Source: an uncultured Corynebacterium sp. (GTDB lineage: Bacteria > Actinomycetota > Actinomycetes > Mycobacteriales > Mycobacteriaceae). From it: a DNA stretch of 37,576 nucleotides. The translations under genes were made by a program, and so were the position numbers. The stretch lies in the NCBI GenBank assembly GCA_943913645.1, contig CALTYZ010000023.1:1-37576 (forward strand), in the 5' to 3' direction. Below the pieces are notes generated by a model. It ran no database searches. It was not told where the DNA came from and worked only from the letters and a program-made list of their open reading frames with translations. Shown in pieces: positions 22,087-31,158 of the stretch (position 1 is the first letter of the stretch; every line of letters starts with the position of its first letter).

Positions 22087-23358
22087 GTGAACATTGGGGA
22101 GTCAATCAGGCTTGCGGCGTCGAGCTTGAACAACAACAAGATGCGCTCACTGCTGACGCTGCTCGGCATCATCATTGGCATCATGGCTGTGGTTGTAATC
22201 ATGACGCTGAGTCGCAGTTTGGAGCGGCAAGTCATGGGCGGGCTTGAGGGCGTGGGCACCACTAAACACATGGTCACGATTCATGAGCGTCCCGATGAGC
22301 AAACCGATCAGTCGGACCCGTTCGCCGCCTTTTCTTATGCACCGGCAACGAGTGAGCGTGACGGCATGACACTCGAGGAGCTCGATCACCTCAAGGCACG
22401 CTTTGGCGATCGGGTCACTGGGGTTGACATAGAAACCGCCGGTAATGGTGAGGTGGTCTATGGTGACACTACCGCGAGTGCGTCCATCCACCCGGTGCTT
22501 GCGGCGTCGCTGGCGATACGCAATCTCGATGTCGAGTATGGCCGTGGGGTCACCGAGGATGACATCGCTGGTCAGCGTCCAGTGGCTGTTGTGTCGACAC
22601 CATTTGTTGAGGCGCTGTTCAACGGCAACGCGACCGAAGCGTTGGGGAAACGATTCGACATCGTTGTTGAGGGCCAGCCCGCTGTTTTCACTGTGATTGG
22701 GGTTGTTGGTGAGAATACTGAGGGCGGGTTTATGACCGGTTTGCAATCGTTTACTGACGTGTATATTCCGGTCACTGCCGCCGATCGAGTGGGGCTGGAT
22801 GCGAGCTGGGTCTCTGGCTTTAGCGTGCAATCGGACCCCAGTGAGGACACCGCAGTTTTCCAAGGCGATCTGCAGCAATACCTCGACCGAATCTACGCGA
22901 GCAACGAGAACTATGAGGCCGAGGTCATTGATATGTCGTCCTCCCTTGAAGAGTTGACTCAGATATTCCGCGTCATGACGGCGGTGCTGTCCGCAATCGG
23001 TGGCATATCGTTGCTGGTTGGTGGCATCGGGGTGATGAACATCATGCTCATTACTGTCACTGAACGCACCCGTGAGATCGGCGTGCGCAAAGCGTTGGGT
23101 GCGACCCACACGGATATTCGTGTGCAGTTCATTGTCGAGGCGATGATGGTGTGCCTCCTCGGCGGTGTTCTTGGGGTGCTCTTTGGAGGTGCCATTGGGA
23201 TGGCAAGTACAGCGGTATTCCTGGATGTCACCTGGCCCCCGGTCGGCGCAATGGTGTTTGCGCTGGTGTTTTCCTTGGCGATCGGCGTGTTTTTCGGGGC
23301 CTACCCCGCCTCGAAGGCTGCGAAGATGCAGCCGATTGACGCGCTGCGCTACGAGTAG
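22087..23358 (+). CDS. MacB-type ABC transporter permease (FtsX fold)
   Basis: This is the membrane subunit of the exporter encoded with the two preceding genes. GTG at 22087 is chosen because it comes one base after the ATPase stop and has GGGAGG six bases upstream; it gives the typical N-terminus VNIGESIRLAASSLNNNKMRSLLTLLGIIIGI. The 423-residue protein has one membrane segment at about 22-42, a large extracytoplasmic MacB core domain at about 43-300, and three C-terminal segments from about 300. The FtsX-family GVMNIMLITVTERTREIGVRKALGAT motif and a PIDALRYE ending are present. MacB-type systems work mechanically on extracytoplasmic cargo, such as peptides or lipids, rather than by classical alternating access. 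The substrate is unknown. Confidence 0.9.
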   Translation: MNIGESIRLAASSLNNNKMRSLLTLLGIIIGIMAVVVIMTLSRSLERQVMGGLEGVGTTKHMVTIHERPDEQTDQSDPFAAFSYAPATSERDGMTLEELDHLKARFGDRVTGVDIETAGNGEVVYGDTTASASIHPVLAASLAIRNLDVEYGRGVTEDDIAGQRPVAVVSTPFVEALFNGNATEALGKRFDIVVEGQPAVFTVIGVVGENTEGGFMTGLQSFTDVYIPVTAADRVGLDASWVSGFSVQSDPSEDTAVFQGDLQQYLDRIYASNENYEAEVIDMSSSLEELTQIFRVMTAVLSAIGGISLLVGGIGVMNIMLITVTERTREIGVRKALGATHTDIRVQFIVEAMMVCLLGGVLGVLFGGAIGMASTAVFLDVTWPPVGAMVFALVFSLAIGVFFGAYPASKAAKMQPIDALRYE

Positions 23359-23426
23359 CGGCTTTACACAGCTGCGGAGTTGTTCCGACTCGGCATTAGG
23401 GTTGCAAGCAGTGTTGACAGCGTCGA

Positions 23427-23432
23427 TATGAT
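23427..23432 (+). promoter_or_regulatory. -10 hexamer of dnaE (leaderless start)
   Basis: TATGAT, the best -10 match in the window, is followed by GGCCGC and then the ATG at 23439. No ribosome site is present. A nearby TTGACA (23414-23419) is only 7 bases upstream, so it cannot be the matching -35. Confidence 0.65.
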
Positions 23433-23438
23433 GGCCGC

Positions 23439-26400
23439 ATGGCGAAACACTCATCCTTCGTGCATCTACATAATCACACTGAGTTTTCAATGCTTGACGG
23501 GATGGCGAAGATAGATTTGCTCGCCGAGGAGGTACTGCGCCAAAACATGCCGGCGGTGGGGGTGACTGACCACGGCAATATGTTCGGCTCAAACGCGTTT
23601 TATCGGCGGATGGTCGACGCGGGTGTCAAGCCGATCATTGGCATCGAGGCATATATGGCACCCGGGAGTCGCTTTGATAAGCAGCGGCAGCTGTGGGGTA
23701 CGCCGGACCAAAAATCCGATGATGTTTCGGCCTCGGGTGCGTACCTGCATCAAACCATGCTAGCTGAGAATGTGACGGGACTGCGCAACCTGTTCAAGTT
23801 GTCCTCTCTGGCCTCGTATGAGGGCCAGCTTGGCAAGTGGCCGCGGATGGATGCTGAACTCATCGCTGAACATGCCGACGGGATCATCGCTACCACCGGA
23901 TGCCCCTCGGGCGATGTCCAGACGCGGCTGCGGCTGGGCCAGTATGACGCGGCACTTGAGGCGGCGGCGATGTGGCAGGACATTTATGGCAAAGATAACT
24001 TCTTTTTGGAGTTGATGGATCACGGCCTCCACATTGAGCGACGGGTGCGTGAGGATCTCCTGCGCATCGGGCGCGCACTCGATTTACCTCCGCTGGTGAC
24101 GAATGATTGTCACTACGTGCTTGAATCGCAGGCCGGGGCACATGAGGCGATGCTGTGTGTGCAAACCGGGAAAACACTGATGGATCCAGACCGATTCAAG
24201 TTTGATGGAACCGGCTACTACATCAAATCCGCGGAGCAGATGCGTGGGCTGTGGGATGCTGAGGTGCCCGATGGCTGTGACAACACGCTGTGGATCGCTG
24301 AGCGAGTCGGTGATTACTCCGAGTTGTGGGAAGAACACCCGCATGACCGGATGCCGATCGCCGACGTCCCAGAAGGCGAGACACCGACATCCTGGTTGCG
24401 CAAAGAGGTAGTACGCGGGCTGGAGGAACGGTTTGACGGTGCCGAGGTGCCCGCCGAGTACATTGATCGGGCCAACTACGAGGTCGATGTCATTGATATG
24501 AAGGGCTACCCTTCGTACTTTTTGATCGTTGCAGAGTTGATCAAACACGCCCGCGAGGTCGGGATCCGTGTTGGTCCAGGGCGTGGCTCAGCAGCCGGCT
24601 CGTTGGTCGCGTATGCGCTGACAATCACCAATATTGATCCGATGGAGCACGGGCTGCTGTTTGAGCGCTTTTTGAACCCGGAGCGCCCATCTGCACCTGA
24701 TATTGATATTGACTTCGATGACCGTCGGCGCGGTGAGATGATCACCTATGCTGCGGATCGCTGGGGTGAGGACAAGATTGCGCAGGTGATCACCTTCGGC
24801 ACGGTGAAGACGAAACAGGCGATTAAAGACTCAGCGCGGGTCAACTTCGGCCAGCCCGGCTTTCAGATGGCGGATCGGATTAACGCTGCGCTGCCACCGG
24901 CGATTATGGCGAAGGACATTCCGCTGTCCGGTATTACCGATCCAGAGCACGAGCGCTACGCCGAGGCCGCGGAGGTACGGTCCCTGATTGAAACTGACCC
25001 TGATGTTGCCAAGATTTATGAAACGGCCCGCGGTCTTGAGGGGGTTGTGCGTCAAGCAGGTGTGCATGCCTGTGCGGTGATTATGGCCTCTGTGCCCTTG
25101 ATGGAGCACATCCCGATGTGGAAGCGCCCAGCTGATGGGGCGTTGATCACTGGTTGGGATTACCCGGCCTGTGAGGCGATCGGGCTGTTGAAGATGGACT
25201 TTTTGGGTCTTCGCAACCTCACGGTGCTCGGTGACGCGTTAGAAAACGTGCAAAAAAACCGGGGGGAAACCATCGACCTAGAGGCATTGACCACCGACGA
25301 TCCGAAGGTCTACGAGCTGCTGTCACGAGGCGATACGCTCGGCGTGTTTCAGCTTGACTCGGGGGGTATGCAGGAGCTGCTCAAGCGGATGAAACCGACG
25401 GGGTTCAATGACATTGTTGCTTCGCTGGCGCTATACCGCCCGGGGCCGATGGGGGTGAATGCGCACTGGGATTACGCGGATCGGAAAAATGGGCGAAAGC
25501 CAATCACGCCGATTCACCCGGAGTTGGAAGAACCATTGAAAGAGATTCTGGATGAGACGTACGGCCTGATCGTCTACCAGGAGCAGATCATGAACATTTC
25601 GCAGAAGGTCGCGAACTATACAGCTGGCCAGGCGGATGGGTTCCGTAAAGCGATGGGCAAAAAGAAGCCGGAGGTGCTGGCAAAGGAGTACGAGACGTTC
25701 TCTACTGGTATGGCCCAAAACGGCTACTCGAAGGCGGCAGTTGATGCGCTGTGGGGCACGATCGAGCCGTTCGCCTCGTATGCTTTCAACAAATCGCATG
25801 CCGCCGGCTATGCGTTGGTGTCATATTGGACGGCATATATGAAGGCGAACTACACCGCCGAGTACCTGGCGGCGTTGTTGACGTCGGTGGGGGACAAGAA
25901 GGATAAGTCTGCGATCTATTTGGCGGACTGTCGTCACATGGGGGTAAGCGTTCTCCAGCCGGATATTAATGAGTCGGAGGAGAACTTCATCGCGGTGGGC
26001 AAGGACGTGCGCTACGGACTTGCTGCGGTGCGCAACGTTGGCGCGGATGTGGTTGAGTCTATTCGCCACACGCGCAAAGAGAAGGGCGAGTTCACGAGTT
26101 TTTCTGACTACTTAGACAAGATCGATTTGGCGGCCTGCAACAAGCGCATCACCGAATCGTTGATCAAAGCCGGGGCATTTGATTCGTTGGGGCACCCACG
26201 CAAGGGGCTGATGCTCATTCAAGAAGATGCGGTGGACTCGGTACTTTCGACGAAGAAGGCAGCCGATAAGGGCCAGTTTGACCTGTTTTCGGCTTTTGGT
26301 GGCGGCGACGATGCTCATGCCGCCGCGGCCGGGTTCGTCATCGAAGTGCCAGACGATGAGTGGGATCGCAAACACAAGCTCGCGCTTGAGCGAGAAATGC

Positions 26401-27005
26401 TTGGCCTGTATGTTTCCGGCCACCCACTTGATGGGTTTGAGCAGGCGATTGATGCACAAACAGATACCGAACTCACCACCATCTTGGCTGGTGAGTTGCG
26501 CCATGGCGCGGAAGTAACCATTGGTGGTCTGATCTCTTCTGTTGATCGCCGTTTTTCAAAGAAAGACGGCTCACCGTGGGCGATTGTGACGCTGGAGGAT
26601 CACCACGGCGCTCAGGTTGACGTGCTGTTGTTCAACAAGGTGTACGCATTGGTGGCTCCACAGATCGTGGAGGACAATATCATTCTGGTCAAAGCGCATA
26701 TTTCTATTCGCGATGACCGCGTGAGCCTGTTCGGTGATGATGTGAAGGTGCCAGATCTCGGACCGGGCAACGGTGTGGGGCTGCCCTTGCGCTTAACTTT
26801 GCGCACCGAGCACTGCACACTGGACAACATTGCGAAACTCAAGCAGGTGCTGCTGAATAACCCAGGTGAGACCGATGTGTATCTCAACCTTGCAAGTGGT
26901 GAACGCACTCAGCTCATGGTGCTTGGGGAACACTTGCGTGTTGAGCGGTCCGCGAGCCTGATGGGTGATTTGAAAGCCACGATGGGCCCGGGCATCCTCG
27001 GCTAA
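23439..27005 (+). CDS. dnaE: DnaE, DNA polymerase III alpha subunit
   Basis: DnaE is the catalytic subunit of the replicative polymerase. The 1188-residue length matches actinobacterial DnaE1. The N-terminal PHP domain starts at once with HLHNHTEFSMLDG (His9, His11, His13), as in DnaE1 proteins that proofread through the PHP site. The polymerase aspartates are in PDIDIDF (Asp421, Asp423, Asp425), with GPGRGSAAGSLVAYAL just before. A helix-hairpin-helix region follows (KTKQAIKDSARV to YSKAAVDALWGTIEPFASYAFNKSHA and beyond), and an OB-fold lies near the C-terminus (VTIGGLISSVDRRFSKKDGSPWAIVTLEDHHG). It appears to be its own transcription unit. Confidence 0.97.
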   Translation: MAKHSSFVHLHNHTEFSMLDGMAKIDLLAEEVLRQNMPAVGVTDHGNMFGSNAFYRRMVDAGVKPIIGIEAYMAPGSRFDKQRQLWGTPDQKSDDVSASGAYLHQTMLAENVTGLRNLFKLSSLASYEGQLGKWPRMDAELIAEHADGIIATTGCPSGDVQTRLRLGQYDAALEAAAMWQDIYGKDNFFLELMDHGLHIERRVREDLLRIGRALDLPPLVTNDCHYVLESQAGAHEAMLCVQTGKTLMDPDRFKFDGTGYYIKSAEQMRGLWDAEVPDGCDNTLWIAERVGDYSELWEEHPHDRMPIADVPEGETPTSWLRKEVVRGLEERFDGAEVPAEYIDRANYEVDVIDMKGYPSYFLIVAELIKHAREVGIRVGPGRGSAAGSLVAYALTITNIDPMEHGLLFERFLNPERPSAPDIDIDFDDRRRGEMITYAADRWGEDKIAQVITFGTVKTKQAIKDSARVNFGQPGFQMADRINAALPPAIMAKDIPLSGITDPEHERYAEAAEVRSLIETDPDVAKIYETARGLEGVVRQAGVHACAVIMASVPLMEHIPMWKRPADGALITGWDYPACEAIGLLKMDFLGLRNLTVLGDALENVQKNRGETIDLEALTTDDPKVYELLSRGDTLGVFQLDSGGMQELLKRMKPTGFNDIVASLALYRPGPMGVNAHWDYADRKNGRKPITPIHPELEEPLKEILDETYGLIVYQEQIMNISQKVANYTAGQADGFRKAMGKKKPEVLAKEYETFSTGMAQNGYSKAAVDALWGTIEPFASYAFNKSHAAGYALVSYWTAYMKANYTAEYLAALLTSVGDKKDKSAIYLADCRHMGVSVLQPDINESEENFIAVGKDVRYGLAAVRNVGADVVESIRHTRKEKGEFTSFSDYLDKIDLAACNKRITESLIKAGAFDSLGHPRKGLMLIQEDAVDSVLSTKKAADKGQFDLFSAFGGGDDAHAAAAGFVIEVPDDEWDRKHKLALEREMLGLYVSGHPLDGFEQAIDAQTDTELTTILAGELRHGAEVTIGGLISSVDRRFSKKDGSPWAIVTLEDHHGAQVDVLLFNKVYALVAPQIVEDNIILVKAHISIRDDRVSLFGDDVKVPDLGPGNGVGLPLRLTLRTEHCTLDNIAKLKQVLLNNPGETDVYLNLASGERTQLMVLGEHLRVERSASLMGDLKATMGPGILG

Positions 27006-27191
27006 CGCAGCTGGGCGTTGAGCTTCGGCGCGCTGGCCCTGGCCAGTACGATGCGAGCGTTCATGAGGCATGCTTTCTGCTTGCTCGGCGATATTGGGAC
27101 GGAAAACATAAGCGCAGTTTAATGTGATAGGTTTCGCATGTGGGGGGCGTGCTGACGGGTGGCTATAAGCGCGGCGATAGAATCGAGCACT
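27006..27191. other. dnaE-ilvA intergenic region
   Basis: These 186 bases contain no gene that I can support. A perfect small palindrome, CTGGCC-CT-GGCCAG, lies at 27033-27046, 28 bases after the dnaE stop, but its 2-base loop and lack of a T-run make it a poor terminator. The right end holds the ilvA promoter. Confidence 0.5.
27178..27183 (+). promoter_or_regulatory. -10 hexamer of ilvA (leaderless or nearly so)
   Basis: TAGAAT is followed by eight bases and then the ATG at 27192, with no Shine-Dalgarno motif. The start of transcription would fall at or one or two bases before the ATG. I see no leader-peptide attenuator in the preceding sequence. Confidence 0.5.
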
Positions 27192-28478
27192 ATGAGTTCT
27201 CGCCTGGCGGAGTTCACACCGGTGCGCGCTGCGGATATTCAAGCGGCGCAGGCGCGCATATCAGCGGTCATTGAGCCAACCCCCTTGCAGTATTGTCCGC
27301 GTTTGTCGGAGTTGCACGGCAGCCGTGTGTACCTCAAGCGCGAGGACCTGCAGGATGTGCGCTCATACAAGATTCGTGGGGCGTACTACGGGATCTCCGG
27401 GTTGTCTGAGCGTGAACGCGCGGCAGGCGTGGTGGCTGCCTCTGCAGGCAACCATGCACAGGGTGTCGCGTATGCGTGTCGGGCGCTGGGTATCCAGGGC
27501 AAGATTTTCGTGCCCAAGCCGACACCAAAGCAAAAACGCGACCGCATCCGTGTGCATGGGGGTGAGGCGATTGAACTGGTGGTCACCGGTAACACCTTTG
27601 ATGAGGCGGCGCAGGCTGCGCATGCAGACGCGGCAGCTCGTGGGGCGACAGTCATTGAGCCCTTCGATTCGCGCACGACGGTGACGGGGCAGGGCACGGT
27701 CGCTGCGGAGATCCTGGCGCAGCTGACGGGCTTAGGGCAAGAGTTGGACACCCTTGTCGTGCCGGTTGGCGGCGGGGGCCTGATGGCGGGCGTTGCATCG
27801 TATTTTGCGGACATGTCTCCGCGTACCGCGGTCGTTGGGGTAGAACCACGCGGCGCGGCATCACTGGCGGCGGCACTTGAGCATGGCAGCCCAGTGACCC
27901 TTGAAACAATTGACCCGTTTGTTGACGGTGCGGCAGTCAAACGCATTGGCCAGTACCCGTTCGAAGTGCTTGAGCGAAACCAGGGACGTACGCACCTGCT
28001 TGCAGTTGATGAGGGCGCGGTGTGCACGGAGATGCTTGCCCTGTATCAAAATGAGGGCATCATTGCCGAGCCTGCAGGTGCGTTGTCGGTCGCAGGGTTG
28101 AATTCGATGAAGGTGCGGCCGGATTCGACCGTGGTGTGCATCATCTCAGGTGGCAATAACGACGTGTTGCGATACGCCGAGGTGATGGAGCGCTCCCTGG
28201 TACACCGGGGGCTGCGCCATTACTTTTTGGTCAACTTCCCGCAGGAGCCGGGGCAGTTGCGCACCTTTTTAACTGAGGTTCTCGGCCCTGATGATGACAT
28301 CGTGTTGTTTGAATACCTGAAGAAGAATAATCGGGAGACGGGTGCTGCGCTGGTGGGCCTTGAGCTGAGCCGGGCAGCGGATCTAGAGCCGTTGCTGGAG
28401 CGGATGGCGGCCTCGCCGATGGAGTGCCGCCGGCTCATGCCCGGCACACCTGAGTACGATTACATCGTTTCTGGCTAG
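27192..28478 (+). CDS. ilvA: IlvA, biosynthetic threonine dehydratase
   Basis: IlvA deaminates threonine to 2-oxobutanoate, the first committed step to isoleucine, and uses pyridoxal phosphate. The ATG at 27192 gives MSSRLAEFTPVRAADI with a -10 hexamer just upstream. The 428-residue protein has the PLP lysine Lys60 in VRSYKIRGAYY, the phosphate loop VPVGGGGLMAG and ASAGNHAQGVAYA. A single C-terminal ACT-like regulatory domain runs from about 340 (RHYFLVNFPQEPGQLRTFL), the short form found in corynebacteria, which is expected to confer isoleucine feedback. It converges with treZ with 16 bases between stops. The T-box-controlled ileS in the same window also responds to isoleucine supply, at the level of charged tRNA. 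Confidence 0.95.
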   Translation: MSSRLAEFTPVRAADIQAAQARISAVIEPTPLQYCPRLSELHGSRVYLKREDLQDVRSYKIRGAYYGISGLSERERAAGVVAASAGNHAQGVAYACRALGIQGKIFVPKPTPKQKRDRIRVHGGEAIELVVTGNTFDEAAQAAHADAAARGATVIEPFDSRTTVTGQGTVAAEILAQLTGLGQELDTLVVPVGGGGLMAGVASYFADMSPRTAVVGVEPRGAASLAAALEHGSPVTLETIDPFVDGAAVKRIGQYPFEVLERNQGRTHLLAVDEGAVCTEMLALYQNEGIIAEPAGALSVAGLNSMKVRPDSTVVCIISGGNNDVLRYAEVMERSLVHRGLRHYFLVNFPQEPGQLRTFLTEVLGPDDDIVLFEYLKKNNRETGAALVGLELSRAADLEPLLERMAASPMECRRLMPGTPEYDYIVSG

Positions 28479-28494
28479 TGATCCTTGAACCGCG

Positions 28495-30249
28495 CTAGGG
28501 CTGTATCAGCACGGCGAACCCCCACGGGTCGAGCCGAAGTTCACCGGCCTGCGTGTCCACACGCGGCGAGGTAAAGGAATAGAGCAGTTCGCCGCTGACT
28601 GGCACAGTGACTGCAGTGTCGGAGAAGTTGCCGGCGAATACTATCGAGCCGGGTGCGGCGTCACGTTGGCGCATGGTCAGCCAGGTCTCGCCGTGGTCGA
28701 CCTGCAGCGCACGAAGATCGTCACGGTTAAAGCCGTGTTCGCGGCGGATGGATAAAAGGCGCGTGTAAGCGTCGACAAGCTGGTGCTGCTCGTGTGAGAA
28801 GTTCCAGTCAAGTTTCGCTGCGGCAAAAGCCTTCGGGTCTGATGGGTCAGGCACATCGGAGGCGACCCATCCCAGGCGGGAGAATTCACGCAGGCGGCCC
28901 TCGCGCGTCAACTGGTTGAGTTTCTCATCGGTGTGCGAGACGAAAAAAGGAAAGGGGGTTTGCGCGCCGAATTCCTCACCCATGAACAGCATGGGGGTAA
29001 ACGGGGAGAGAAGGATCACAGCTGCACGCAGGACAAGTTGCTCGGGCTTTAAGCTTTGCGACGCCCGATCACCCGCCGCCCGGTTACCCGTTTGGTCGTG
29101 ATTAGTGGTGAAGGTAACCATCCGCCAAGGGGCAACGTGGGCAAGGTCTAAGGCCCGCCCGTGGGTGCGGGCACGATACTGCGACCAAGTGTTGCGGAAT
29201 CGGTAAGCGTGGGTCAGCGTGTCAGCGAGCAAGCCGACAGAGCCATAATCTACGTAGTAGCCTTGCGTCTCCCCGGTGATCACGGTGTGCAGCGCATGAT
29301 GCACATCGTCAAGCCATTGGGCGGAAAGCCCGTAGCCGCCCCGGGATTCGTCATTGACGATGCGTGGGTCATTTTGGTCCGTCTCACCGATAATCGTCCG
29401 AGGCACTTGGGTTTGTGCGGCGACATCGTCGGCAACCTGGCGGATTTCTTCCATGATGGAATACGCGCGGCGGTCGTCATAGGCATGCACTGCATCGAGG
29501 CGCAACCCGTCAACATGAAACTCGCGCAACCATTGCCGCACTGCGTCCAAGATGTACGCGCGCACCTCATCCGAGCCCGGCCCAGAAATATTGACCACGT
29601 CACCCCAACCGGTGTGCCCGGTGGTCAGGTACGGGCCGAAAAGACCGTTGTAGTTTCCCTCGGGGCCGAAATGGTTGTACACCACATCCAAAATCACGGC
29701 GATACCAGCCGCGTGGGCAGCATCAACCAGGCGCTTGAGCTCCTCGGGGCCACCGTAGGACTCCTCAACTGCGAACCAGTCCACCCCGTCATAGCCCCAG
29801 TTGCGTCCTCCGGCAAAGGGCTGCACCGGCATAAGCTCGATCGCGTTCACACCGAGATCGGCCAAATATTCCAGCTTCTCGGCCACAGCAGCAAATGTGC
29901 CCTGGGGGGTGAAGGTTCCCACATGGAGCTCATAGATCACCTGCTCTTTGAGATGCAGGCCGCGCCAGTGCTGGTCAGTCCACGCGAACTCGGTTGCGAC
30001 CACCTCTGATGGACCATGCACCCCCTCAGGTTGGCGGCGGGTACGCGGATCAGGCAGTGGTTTGGTCCATTCGGTGCCGTCGAAAAGCGAAAACGCGTAC
30101 CGTTGCCCCACCATGGGGGCGGCATCAGCCACCCACCAGCCAGCGCGTGCGGTGTCCGCGTGCATCTCATGCGTGCTGTCGCCGATAATGAGGCGCATGC
30201 CACGCGCGTACGGTGCCCAAACCTCGTAGCCTTCGTAGCCCTGTGTCAC
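28495..30249 (-). CDS. treZ: TreZ, maltooligosyltrehalose trehalohydrolase
   Basis: TreZ releases trehalose from maltooligosyltrehalose made by TreY. The 584-residue protein is a GH13 enzyme with an N-terminal beta domain (EGYEVWAPYARGMRLII, about 5-90), then the catalytic barrel. YNHFGPEGNY is at 191-200, the nucleophile Asp252 is in DGLRLDAVHAY, and the acid/base Glu289 is in IIGETDQND. TTNHDQTGNRAAGDR carries the third conserved aspartate region. GTG at 30249 is supported by the complete N-terminal domain and by TACGCT exactly six bases upstream. The gene is divergent from YigZ with only 25 bases between start codons. treY and treX lie further along on the same strand. Confidence 0.95.
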   Translation of the reverse strand: MTQGYEGYEVWAPYARGMRLIIGDSTHEMHADTARAGWWVADAAPMVGQRYAFSLFDGTEWTKPLPDPRTRRQPEGVHGPSEVVATEFAWTDQHWRGLHLKEQVIYELHVGTFTPQGTFAAVAEKLEYLADLGVNAIELMPVQPFAGGRNWGYDGVDWFAVEESYGGPEELKRLVDAAHAAGIAVILDVVYNHFGPEGNYNGLFGPYLTTGHTGWGDVVNISGPGSDEVRAYILDAVRQWLREFHVDGLRLDAVHAYDDRRAYSIMEEIRQVADDVAAQTQVPRTIIGETDQNDPRIVNDESRGGYGLSAQWLDDVHHALHTVITGETQGYYVDYGSVGLLADTLTHAYRFRNTWSQYRARTHGRALDLAHVAPWRMVTFTTNHDQTGNRAAGDRASQSLKPEQLVLRAAVILLSPFTPMLFMGEEFGAQTPFPFFVSHTDEKLNQLTREGRLREFSRLGWVASDVPDPSDPKAFAAAKLDWNFSHEQHQLVDAYTRLLSIRREHGFNRDDLRALQVDHGETWLTMRQRDAAPGSIVFAGNFSDTAVTVPVSGELLYSFTSPRVDTQAGELRLDPWGFAVLIQP

Positions 30250-30255
30250 ACCACC

Positions 30256-30261
30256 AGCGTA
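30256..30261 (-). promoter_or_regulatory. -10 hexamer of treZ (leaderless start)
   Basis: On the - strand TACGCT is followed by GGTGGT and then the GTG at 30249. It overlaps by two bases the probable -10 of the divergent YigZ gene. Confidence 0.5.
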
Positions 30262-30265
30262 CTAT
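30260..30265 (+). promoter_or_regulatory. -10 hexamer of the YigZ-family gene
   Basis: TACTAT is followed by nine bases and then the ATG at 30275, so the mRNA would be leaderless or have a leader of two or three bases. TATCTG at 30263-30268, six bases from the ATG, is a weaker alternative. Confidence 0.4.
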
Positions 30266-30274
30266 CTGGCCCCA

Positions 30275-30916
30275 ATGCCTTCTGCCTACGAACTCCCCGC
30301 CCCACAGCTGATCACCTGTGAGCTTGAGGTCAAACGCTCCCGGTTTATCACCTGGCTCAACCGCACGAGCACTGAGGAGGAAGCCCGCGCCCTGGTGCAC
30401 CAAGCACGACAGGTCTACCCAGATGCCCGCCACCACTGCTCAGCATTCATCATCAACGTTGAGCAAGCGCAACCAATTCTGCGCTCCTCCGACGACGGCG
30501 AACCCTCCGGGACAGCCGGCAGACCAATGCTGGAAGTGCTGAAAGGGTCGGGATTGCAAGATGTGTGCGCCGTGGTCATTCGCTACTTCGGCGGCATCAA
30601 ACTCGGCACTGGTGGCCTCGTCAGTGCATACACGAATGCGGTAACGGAGGCGCTCGGGAAGGTAGAACGGCGCCGAAAGGCTGTGGCAGAGCTTGTTGAT
30701 CTCGCCCTGCCCCATAAAGATGCCGGGCGGGTGGAAGCAGAGCTGCGCAATCACGGCATCGAGATTGTTGACGTGGCATACGCCTCGATGGCGACCTACA
30801 CGTTGGCGTTCGCACCCGGTGAGCGCTCGCATGTCGATGCAGTGGTTGCCGCCGCAACCCAAGGCAGCGCTACCACAAAATCTGCGGGACATCGATGGGT
30901 AGAATCAGCACCATGA
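30275..30916 (+). CDS. YigZ/IMPACT-family protein (UPF0029)
   Basis: Members of this family (bacterial YigZ, eukaryotic IMPACT) have a conserved N-terminal domain of uncertain activity and a C-terminal domain resembling an RNA-binding module of EF-G. The 213-residue protein has the family signature DDGEPSGTAGRPMLEVL and VIRYFGGIKLGTGGLVSAYTNAV at about 70-115. The C-terminal domain runs from about 140. The last codons contain the -10 of the next gene, whose ATG overlaps the stop (ATGA at 30913-30916). A role in translation is likely but not shown by sequence. Confidence 0.88.
   Translation: MPSAYELPAPQLITCELEVKRSRFITWLNRTSTEEEARALVHQARQVYPDARHHCSAFIINVEQAQPILRSSDDGEPSGTAGRPMLEVLKGSGLQDVCAVVIRYFGGIKLGTGGLVSAYTNAVTEALGKVERRRKAVAELVDLALPHKDAGRVEAELRNHGIEIVDVAYASMATYTLAFAPGERSHVDAVVAAATQGSATTKSAGHRWVESAP
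30900..30905 (+). promoter_or_regulatory. Internal -10 hexamer for the 78-residue membrane protein
   Basis: TAGAAT lies inside the last codons of the YigZ gene and is followed by seven bases and the ATG at 30913. It could give a separate leaderless transcript in addition to read-through from YigZ. Confidence 0.4.
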
Positions 30917-31149
30917 CAATGCAGCCCCGCCCGAACAACCCGATTGAGCAGCGTAAGCAAGCGATGCGAAAGTACATGAACAACGCAGCGATCTGGGCTG
31001 GGGGCGGCGTTGCAGGCGGCATCGTGCTGGCACTGCTGGCACAATCCTGGCAACTGCTCCTCCTCGGGTTCATCGTCGCTGTTGTCGGCGGTTACTACAA
31101 CTGGAACAAAGCGCAAAAGATCGTCAACCACGTCGACGAGTGGCGCTGA
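30913..31149 (+). CDS. Small two-segment membrane protein
   Basis: I do not recognise a named family. The ATG at 30913 overlaps the YigZ stop and is preferred over the in-frame ATG at 30895. The 78-residue product has a basic N-terminus (PIEQRKQAMRKYMNN), two adjacent hydrophobic segments (about 24-41 and 44-62) separated by a short SWQ turn, and a charged C-terminus ending HVDEWR. This makes a hairpin with both ends probably in the cytoplasm. It is followed 9 bases later by the S4-domain gene, so the three + strand genes here look like one unit. Confidence 0.7.
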   Translation: MTMQPRPNNPIEQRKQAMRKYMNNAAIWAGGGVAGGIVLALLAQSWQLLLLGFIVAVVGGYYNWNKAQKIVNHVDEWR

Positions 31150-31158
31150 CACACAGCT

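Noticed and set aside
23414..23419. A perfect TTGACA upstream of dnaE as a -35 box
   Set aside because: It is 7 bases from the TATGAT -10; the usual distance is about 16-19. It is more likely coincidental.
22147..23592. A 481-codon open frame on the - strand opposite the MacB-type permease
   Set aside because: It is a shadow of the permease gene, rich in His, Arg and Gln, with no domain and extending into the start of dnaE.
27033..27046. CTGGCC-CT-GGCCAG as a dnaE terminator
   Set aside because: The loop would be only two bases and no T-run follows, so it does not fit an intrinsic terminator.
29161..30009. A 282-codon open frame on the + strand opposite treZ
   Set aside because: It lies wholly within treZ in an antisense frame and has no start signal or recognised motif.
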